A stretch of DNA of 17,182 nucleotides from Chloroflexota bacterium (GTDB lineage: Bacteria > Chloroflexota > Dehalococcoidia > Lucifugimonadales > JAPUKM01): contig JAPUKM010000010.1 in the NCBI GenBank assembly GCA_027295645.1, positions 1 to 17,182 on the forward strand, read 5' to 3'. The notes under the pieces are model-generated. The model saw only the letters and a program-made list of their open reading frames with translations. It did no database searches and was not told where the DNA came from. A program made the position numbers and the translations under genes. Shown piece by piece: positions 12,731-17,182 of the stretch (positions within the stretch are counted from its first letter, which is position 1; every line of letters starts with the position of its first letter).

Positions 12731-14305
12731 CTACCCCTCCCCGGAGGAGCGGTAGATGGTCACCCGGCGGTTCTGCGCGCTCCCGTTGCTGGTGCTTCGG
12801 AGGTTGTACTCCTCCGCCAGCAGGTGTTGAAGCCGGCGCACGTACGAGCTCTGCGGACTGAGCTCCACGGCCCCCTTGCCGGCAAGAACGCGCTCCACCG
12901 CATCCTCGGCCTCCTCTATGGCGGTATCGGGCGATACGCCGGGTGGGCGGTCCCCCCGGGAGCGGGTCAGGTCACGCAGAAACTGCTCTATCTGTGGCAG
13001 GCTGTTCTTGCGGATCACATGAACCTGCCTACCCGATGTCTCCGCCTCCACCAGCGCCTGGGGATGCCGTTTGTAGTGGCTCTTGGTCGTCAGGAAGACA
13101 TCCGCAGCCTGAAGGTCACGGACCACCTTTATCGGCATACGGGCGTTGCGCACCGCCTGCTCCACCTTGCCCCGGTTGACGCCAAAGGGAAAGAGTCTGA
13201 CAGCCTCTGGTAGAGGGGCCGTGTCCAGTGCAGGGTAAGAGGCCTCCACGACCTGCTCGAAGGCGGTATCGCCGTTTGTCTCTCGCTCCTGCCGCTCCTT
13301 ACCGACCTCCCCATTCTCATCTATCCAGCGGACTTCGGGTGAGATGGGCACGCCTCGGAGCATCTTGTCCACCACCCTGGCCACCTGGGCATGCACCGCC
13401 ACCCTCTCCCAACTCCGTATCTCCACCACGATATCAAAGGTGGGCGGAGCCTTCCGTTCCAGGATGGCCTTCTGGGTCCTACGACGCCTGGCCTCCTCGT
13501 CGCTCAGGATAACCGACTGGACCCCTCCCACCAGGTCGGAGAGGGTCGGGTTCATGACAAGGTTCTCCAGGATATTGCCATGAGCCGTAGCCACAAGCTG
13601 GACACCCCGCTCGGCGATGGTGCGGGCAGCGGCGGCCTCAAGCTCGGTGCCTATCTCATCGATGATGATGACCTCCGGCATGTGGTTCTCCACCGCCTCA
13701 ATCATCACCGCGTGCTGCAACTCTGGCCTGGGGACCTGCATACGGCGAGCCCGCCCGATAGCCGGGTGGGGAATGTCACCGTCTCCGGCGATCTCATTGG
13801 ACGTATCCACAATCACAACCCGTTTGCGGGCGTCGTCGGCCAGCACACGGGCCACCTCTCGCAGCATTGTGGTCTTCCCCACGCCCGGTCGGCCCAAGAG
13901 CAGGATGTTCTGGCCGGAATTCACCATGTCCTCGATAACCCGCGTGGTGCCGAAGACGTACCGGCCAACCCTGCACGTGATCCCGATCACCTTGCCGTGG
14001 CGGTTGCGGATAGCGGATATTCTGTGGAGGGTCCGCTCTATCCCTGCCCGGTTGTCGCCGCCAAAGTCACCCAGGCGGGCCACCACGTACTGGAGGTCAT
14101 CTTCCGTGACCTCACGGCTATTCAGAATGGTATCCGTATCGGGAAATCGGGCTTCGGCGGGCCGCCCCAGGTCAAGCACAACCTCCAGAAGGTTCCCCAT
14201 ATCCTCACGTTGCCGCAATGGCTCTTTAATATGAGGAGGAAGGATGTCTATCAGGACTTCCAGGTCACCCATACTGCTGTTGAGTGCGCTTTGAGAATTG
14301 TTCAT
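12731..14305 (-). CDS. SpoIIIAA/Ycf45-like AAA ATPase with C-terminal R3H domain
   Basis: The 524 residues (from the ATG at 14305) contain a RecA/AAA-type ATPase core like SpoIIIAA and the plastid Ycf45 family: Walker A LLGRPGVGKTT (136-146), VVIVDTSNEIAGDGDIPHPAIG (163-184), Walker B VIIIDEIGTE (212-221) and ATAHG (240-244). The far C-terminus is an R3H-type single-stranded nucleic-acid-binding domain (SSYVRRLQHLLAEEYNL, then RRVTIYR). The region between holds an uncharacterised segment of about 190 residues (QAADVFLTTKSHYKRHPQAL and similar). The physiological role of this family is not established; a part in nucleic-acid metabolism is inferred. A GTG at 14320 would add five residues; neither start has a good ribosome binding site. 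Upstream is the GNAT gene (22 nt gap), downstream tmk. Confidence 0.87.
   Translation of the reverse strand: MNNSQSALNSSMGDLEVLIDILPPHIKEPLRQREDMGNLLEVVLDLGRPAEARFPDTDTILNSREVTEDDLQYVVARLGDFGGDNRAGIERTLHRISAIRNRHGKVIGITCRVGRYVFGTTRVIEDMVNSGQNILLLGRPGVGKTTMLREVARVLADDARKRVVIVDTSNEIAGDGDIPHPAIGRARRMQVPRPELQHAVMIEAVENHMPEVIIIDEIGTELEAAAARTIAERGVQLVATAHGNILENLVMNPTLSDLVGGVQSVILSDEEARRRRTQKAILERKAPPTFDIVVEIRSWERVAVHAQVARVVDKMLRGVPISPEVRWIDENGEVGKERQERETNGDTAFEQVVEASYPALDTAPLPEAVRLFPFGVNRGKVEQAVRNARMPIKVVRDLQAADVFLTTKSHYKRHPQALVEAETSGRQVHVIRKNSLPQIEQFLRDLTRSRGDRPPGVSPDTAIEEAEDAVERVLAGKGAVELSPQSSYVRRLQHLLAEEYNLRSTSNGSAQNRRVTIYRSSGEG
12736..12740 (-). promoter_or_regulatory. Ribosome binding site of tmk
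   Basis: On the reverse strand GGAGG lies within the last codons of the ATPase gene, 8 nt before the GTG at 12727. It supports that start and coupled translation. Confidence 0.65.
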
Positions 14306-14327
14306 AGGCAGAGAGGCCACCGCTACG

Positions 14328-15260
14328 CTACGCGCTCACCGGCACAGTCGCCGGCTCCTTGATCTGCGCCACCAGCAGCTTCACCATGAGCCGGTAGGTG
14401 CCCGACATCTGGAAACCGACACGCTCCAGGGCCTGGCGCAGCGATTCCTGGTGCGCGGGCACCTCCCACTGCACCCCACGAGAACCCGCCTGGTCAAGCA
14501 CAAGGGCGACCAGACTCCGCAGGTCCTCTCTCCACAGGGGATCGATCATGCTTTGCACTCGGACATACCCGCGACGAGGGTCCAGGCGGACCCACGCCCT
14601 GATCTCCCCGTCCTCCTCCACAACCAGCTCCCGGGTCCGTTTACTCCGCGGCTCCTGGGCATCCGCCCATTGCTGAAGCGTCAGCCCTGTTGCTTTTCGC
14701 ACCTCCGCCGTCGTCGTGGCATTGTAGATTCGGTACAGAGCATGGTCGTCTCCGGATAGCCGAGGACGGTGCCGCTGAAGCGGCGTGGCCCCAACCAGGG
14801 CCGCCCGACCCACCAGGGTAAAGACCATGAGAGAGGTGCAGGGGGAAAACCCCGATTTGCGTGCCTCATCCACCAGACGTCCTTCATCGGGCAGGAGCAG
14901 GAAAAGGCGCTCCGCACCATGCTCTCCGGCGTGGCCTGCCAACGTCTCCAGGAGCTTGCCACAGCTCTGCTCGTCGTCACGTACCACAACCAGCTGGCAC
15001 ACTCCCCACGATGTAGACCCGGCGCGCCGGCAGGCGGATGCGAGGCCCGTGATACGCCCGCCATCGATCGCCCCAAAGATGTTCTCCCTGTGGTGCTCCA
15101 CAAACCTGTCCAACAGAAAGGCCGGGAGGGCAAAGGGTGGATGTCCACTGAGAGCGGATTGAGACAGCGCCTCCGGGACGCGGCCTCTCCTTACCACCCA
15201 CTCGGAGTCCTTGAGACTCACCAGTCGGACCATATCGGCTAGAGTAAGAGATCGGATCAT
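14328..15260 (-). CDS. Tandem GNAT-like acetyltransferase domain protein
   Basis: The 310-residue protein appears to hold two GNAT-type folds. The first (about 55-150) has VCQLVVVRDDEQSCGKLLETLAGH, a degenerate form of the acetyl-CoA-binding beta4/alpha3 segment, then GAERLFLLLPDEGRLVDEARKSGFSP. The second (about 205-300) has IRAWVRLDPRRGYVRVQSMIDP, a DLRSLVALVLDQAGSRGV helix-strand and a final LRQALERVGFQMSGTYRLMVK. Neither has a clean R/Q-x-x-G-x-G/A loop, so catalytic activity is uncertain and the substrate unknown. The ATG at 15260 follows the pdxT stop by 7 nt, without a strong ribosome binding site. It may act with the PLP synthase or be a passenger in the operon. The fold assignment rests on pattern only. 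Confidence 0.75.
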   Translation of the reverse strand: MIRSLTLADMVRLVSLKDSEWVVRRGRVPEALSQSALSGHPPFALPAFLLDRFVEHHRENIFGAIDGGRITGLASACRRAGSTSWGVCQLVVVRDDEQSCGKLLETLAGHAGEHGAERLFLLLPDEGRLVDEARKSGFSPCTSLMVFTLVGRAALVGATPLQRHRPRLSGDDHALYRIYNATTTAEVRKATGLTLQQWADAQEPRSKRTRELVVEEDGEIRAWVRLDPRRGYVRVQSMIDPLWREDLRSLVALVLDQAGSRGVQWEVPAHQESLRQALERVGFQMSGTYRLMVKLLVAQIKEPATVPVSA

Positions 15261-15267
15261 TGCGTTC

Positions 15268-15849
15268 TTAAGAGTTCACCATGGACAGGAAATATTCGTG
15301 GAACCGCGCGTCGTCGGTAAGCTCTGGGTGAAACGCCGTCGCCAGCATCCTCTCCTGACGAGCGGCCACCACATGTCCATCCGGAAGGCTGGCCAGCTCC
15401 TGGATACCGTTCCTGAGCTGCTTTATTATGGGCGCACGTATGAAGACCGCGTGAAAGGGCTGCTTCCCCAGTACGGCGACTGAGAGGTCGGTCTCAAAGC
15501 TGTCCACCTGGCGACCGAAGGCGTTGCGCGCTACGTCCATATCCATCAGCCCCAGCGGTTCTGGCCGGTTGTCCTCCAGCTCCTTTGCCAGGAGGATGAG
15601 CCCGGCGCACGTCCCCCACACCGCCATGCCCTCCCTGACACGCGCGCGTATCGGCTCACGGAGGGCGTAGCTGTCCATGAGCTTTGCCATGGTCATGCTC
15701 TCACCCCCCGGGATGATAAGGCCGTCCAACCCCTCCAACTCGGCGGGGAGCCGGACCTCCCGGGTATCGATATCCAGCGTCCGAAGCACAGCCAGATGCT
15801 CGGCGAAGTCGCCCTGTAGCGCCAGAACTCCGATCGTAGGCACGTTCAC
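15268..15849 (-). CDS. pdxT: Pyridoxal 5'-phosphate synthase glutaminase subunit PdxT
   Basis: PdxT hydrolyses glutamine and channels ammonia to PdxS. From the GTG at 15849 the protein is 193 residues. It has IGVLALQGDFAEHL near the N-terminus, PGGES, and the glutaminase triad: Cys81 in VWGTCAGLILLA, and His174 and Glu176 in AFHPELTDD. The start is not fixed: TTG at 15852, GTG at 15849 and GTG at 15843 are all in frame. The GTG at 15849 overlaps the pdxS stop as GTGA, the usual coupling layout, with GGGG just upstream. Overlapping pdxS and pdxT is typical and matches their joint assembly into a 12:12 complex. The GNAT gene follows 7 nt later. Confidence 0.96.
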   Translation of the reverse strand: MNVPTIGVLALQGDFAEHLAVLRTLDIDTREVRLPAELEGLDGLIIPGGESMTMAKLMDSYALREPIRARVREGMAVWGTCAGLILLAKELEDNRPEPLGLMDMDVARNAFGRQVDSFETDLSVAVLGKQPFHAVFIRAPIIKQLRNGIQELASLPDGHVVAARQERMLATAFHPELTDDARFHEYFLSMVNS

Positions 15850-16727
15850 CAACCCCGGACAGCCAGAAGCTCCTCCTCTTTGAGGGACCGGATGTCCAGT
15901 CCGGGCATCGCATCGCCCAGACCCTTGGATGCTTCGGCAATGATCTCTGGACTGTTGAAGTGGGTGACCGCCTTCACAACGGCCTTGGCAACCCGCTCCG
16001 GATCGGCGGCCTTGAAGATGCCCGAGCCCACGAACACACCGTCCACGCCAAGCTGCATCATCAGAGCGCCGTCTGAGGGAGTCGCCACCCCACCCGCGGC
16101 GAAGTTGACCACCGGAAGGCGGCCCTGGCGCTTCACCTCCTGCACCAGATCCACGGGTGCGCCCAGCGCCTTGGCCTCCGCCGCCAGCTCGTCCTGGGAC
16201 ATGTTCTGTATCTTGCGAATCTCGCCCATCACCGACCGTGCGTGCCGCACCGCCTCTACGATGTTGCCGGTGCCCGCCTCACCCTTGGTGCGGATCATCG
16301 CGGCGCCCTCGGAGATACGCCGTAGCGCTTCGCCCAGGTCGCGGCAGCCACACACGAAGGGCACCTTGAAATCGTGCTTCCATACGTGGTTGGCCTCGTC
16401 GGCCGGTGTCAGCACCTCAGACTCGTCGATGTAGTCCACGCCCAGCGACTCCAGCACCTGGGCCTCCACGATGTGGCCAATACGGCACTTGGCCATCACC
16501 GGGATGGTGACCGCCTCCATGATCTCGATAATCTTGGTCGGGTCGGACATGCGGGCCACGCCCCCCGTCGCGCGAATGTCCGCCGGCACCCGCTCCAGGG
16601 CCATCACGGCGCAGGCTCCCGCCTCCTCAGCTATCTTGGCATGCTCCGCCGTCACCACGTCCATGATGACGCCGCCTTTGAGCATCTGCGCGAGTCCTAC
16701 CTTGACCTGCCACGTACCCGTATCCAT
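15846..16727 (-). CDS. pdxS: Pyridoxal 5'-phosphate synthase lyase subunit PdxS
   Basis: PdxS makes PLP directly from ribose 5-phosphate, glyceraldehyde 3-phosphate and ammonia, using ammonia from PdxT (DXP-independent pathway). The 293 residues align end to end with the family. GLAQMLKGGVIMDVV (11-25) is near the N-terminus. Lys80 in VMAKCRIGH forms the first Schiff base, and RTKGEAGTGN (146-155) carries the second conserved lysine, Lys148. FAAGGVATPSDGALMMQLGVDGVFVGSGIF binds phosphate. The ATG at 16727 has GGGAGGT (16734-16740, reverse strand) 6 nt upstream and a TATAAT promoter ahead. It is the first gene of a five-gene run. The family is highly conserved and the call is secure. Confidence 0.98.
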   Translation of the reverse strand: MDTGTWQVKVGLAQMLKGGVIMDVVTAEHAKIAEEAGACAVMALERVPADIRATGGVARMSDPTKIIEIMEAVTIPVMAKCRIGHIVEAQVLESLGVDYIDESEVLTPADEANHVWKHDFKVPFVCGCRDLGEALRRISEGAAMIRTKGEAGTGNIVEAVRHARSVMGEIRKIQNMSQDELAAEAKALGAPVDLVQEVKRQGRLPVVNFAAGGVATPSDGALMMQLGVDGVFVGSGIFKAADPERVAKAVVKAVTHFNSPEIIAEASKGLGDAMPGLDIRSLKEEELLAVRGW

Positions 16728-16733
16728 GCGGTG

Positions 16734-16740
16734 ACCTCCC
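16734..16740 (-). promoter_or_regulatory. Ribosome binding site of pdxS
   Basis: GGGAGGT on the reverse strand lies 6 nt before the ATG at 16727, a strong site consistent with high expression of this first gene of the operon. Confidence 0.75.
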
Positions 16741-16754
16741 TTATTAGCATACCC

Positions 16755-16784
16755 ATTATACCGCCGCGCCTTCCCCTATCGCAA
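16755..16784 (-). promoter_or_regulatory. Sigma-70-type promoter of the pdxS operon
   Basis: On the reverse strand TTGCGA (16779-16784) and a perfect TATAAT (16755-16760) are separated by 18 nt. Transcription should start near 16748, giving a leader of about 20 nt that carries the pdxS ribosome binding site. It is the only convincing promoter for the five minus-strand genes. Confidence 0.75.
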
Positions 16785-16856
16785 CGAAGCCGCTCTCGCG
16801 GCCTCTCGAAAGAGAGTGCGGGTGCGATGGAGCCGTGATACATGACCACCGTAGTG

Positions 16857-16923
16857 TACAAGCGGTAAAAAGCTAGGAGTACGAACGCAGTTCCCCTTTT
16901 GACACCCCTTCTCACCGCTTGTA
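16857..16923. repeat. 10-bp inverted repeat, candidate operator
   Basis: TACAAGCGGT (16857-16866) and its exact complement ACCGCTTGTA (16914-16923) are 47 nt apart. The right arm runs through the spacer and into the -10 of the candidate plus-strand promoter, so it could be a paired regulator site or a long stem. Neither arm is followed by a T-run, so it is not a terminator. Confidence 0.45.
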
Positions 16924-16927
16924 GACT
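16899..16927 (+). promoter_or_regulatory. Candidate promoter for the 22-codon ORF and epimerase
   Basis: A consensus TTGACA (16899-16904) is followed after 17 nt by TAGACT (16922-16927), which matches the -10 at four of six positions. The start would be near 16934, leaving a leader of about 100 nt before the ATG at 17038. Spacing and the -35 are good; the -10 is moderate. Confidence 0.5.
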
Positions 16928-16973
16928 TCCTCCATCCGAACACCTATCGGCCCCACTACAGGGGAGCCCAGAG

Positions 16974-16989
16974 TCCCGACCTGTCGGGA
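16974..16989 (+). other. Small hairpin in the epimerase leader
   Basis: TCCCGA and TCGGGA flank a CCTG loop, giving a perfect 6-bp stem in the predicted 5' leader. No T-run follows on either strand, so it is not a terminator. Role unknown. Confidence 0.4.
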
Positions 16990-17037
16990 ACCCACAAGCC
17001 TTGAGGGCGGGTGGATGGGAAAGAACGGAGGCCGCCT

Positions 17038-17106
17038 ATGGAGCCCGAGGTCCAAAACTATATCACTATGCTGGACGTCCTGCGAAACCGGTGGACTAGT
17101 CAATGA
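17038..17106 (+). CDS. Possible 22-residue ORF coupled to the epimerase
   Basis: The ATG at 17038 has GGAGG (17027-17031) 6 nt upstream, one of the best ribosome binding sites in the window. The peptide begins MEPEVQNYITMLDVLRNRW and ends at a TGA overlapping the epimerase ATG (ATGA at 17103-17106). It may be a translated leader that couples into the epimerase, a microprotein, or the remnant of a longer gene. Its N-terminus is loosely reminiscent of Wzz-type chain-length regulators (ME..YL..LRRRW), which would suit a polysaccharide locus, but this is weak. Confidence 0.4.
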   Translation: MEPEVQNYITMLDVLRNRWTSQ

Positions 17107-17182
17107 AAGTTATGGTGACTGGCTCTGACGGTTTTATCGCCAAGAATTTGCAGGTAGCGCTCGCCGAGCGCGATGACTTCGT
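17103..17182 (+). CDS. NAD-dependent epimerase/dehydratase family protein, 5' part only
   Basis: Twenty-six codons are visible before the window ends. MKVMVTGSDGFIAKNLQVAL is the first beta strand and glycine-rich NAD(P)-binding loop (TGxxGFI) of the short-chain dehydrogenase/epimerase superfamily. Such proteins act on nucleotide sugars, or as reductases of the CapF/WbjC type; the visible part cannot tell which. The usual Gly after GFI (as in GFIGKNL) is Ala here. The ATG overlaps the TGA of the 22-codon ORF upstream. Confidence 0.75.
   Translation, partial: MKVMVTGSDGFIAKNLQVALAERDDF

Larger units (their letters stand above)
16728..17037. other. Divergent intergenic region between pdxS and the epimerase unit
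   Basis: These 310 bases have no convincing gene. They hold the pdxS promoter on the minus strand, a candidate plus-strand promoter (16899-16927), a 10-bp inverted repeat (16857-16923), a GAAA-loop hairpin CTCTC/GAGAG (16803-16816) and a TCCCGA/TCGGGA hairpin (16974-16989) without a T-tract. The ORFs crossing it lack ribosome binding sites and known features. Confidence 0.6.

Noticed and set aside
13391..14362. 323-codon plus-strand ORF opposite the R3H ATPase
   Set aside because: The ATPase frame has Walker A, Walker B and R3H motifs; this frame has His/Gly-rich filler.
16912..17103. 63-codon minus-strand ORF in the intergenic region
   Set aside because: No ribosome binding site or recognisable domain, and it overlaps the plus-strand leader with promoter-like elements.

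Overview
The window is about 17.2 kb of GC-rich bacterial chromosome, densely packed with housekeeping genes. No rRNA, tRNA, CRISPR array, transposase or phage gene was seen. Several things fit a Chloroflexota (Dehalococcoidia/SAR202-like) genome: the gene set, pdxST-type vitamin B6 synthesis, an EF-G2-type paralogue, a SpoIIIAA-like ATPase fused to an R3H domain beside tmk, and many GTG starts. That placement is an inference from family resemblance, not proven by the sequence.

Layout: (1) 90-2350, minus strand: an EF-G-like GTPase followed by a small YHS-domain protein. (2) 2460-5910, plus strand: two consecutive exported proteins of unknown function, each with a HExxH zinc-hydrolase motif; the second looks like a lipoprotein. 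(3) 5971-12013, plus strand: a tightly packed run ybeY-dnaX-ybaB-recR-(21-aa ORF)-recO-accC-BCCP, mostly overlapping or a few bases apart. Its extended -10 promoter lies so close to the ybeY GTG that the mRNA should be leaderless. (4) 12017-16727, minus strand: pdxS-pdxT-tandem GNAT-R3H/AAA ATPase-tmk, read from a strong TATAAT promoter ahead of pdxS. It converges on region 3 with only 3 bp between stop codons. (5) 16728-17182: a roughly 310-bp divergent intergenic region with a candidate promoter and an inverted repeat, then a 22-codon ORF with a strong ribosome binding site that overlaps (ATGA) the start of an NAD-dependent epimerase/reductase cut by the window end.

Functionally, region 3 joins rRNA maturation (YbeY), replisome clamp loading (DnaX) and recombinational repair (YbaB, RecR, RecO) to two subunits of a biotin-dependent carboxylase. 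Region 4 joins PLP synthesis to dTMP phosphorylation and a nucleic-acid-binding ATPase.

The least explained part is the pair of exported HExxH proteins at 2460-5910. Other points for a second look are a C7 tract in dnaX next to a hidden +1-frame stop (possible tau/gamma-type products), a missing zinc-ligand cysteine in DnaX, a GC-poor patch with an insertion in tmk, and two small ORFs with good ribosome binding sites.
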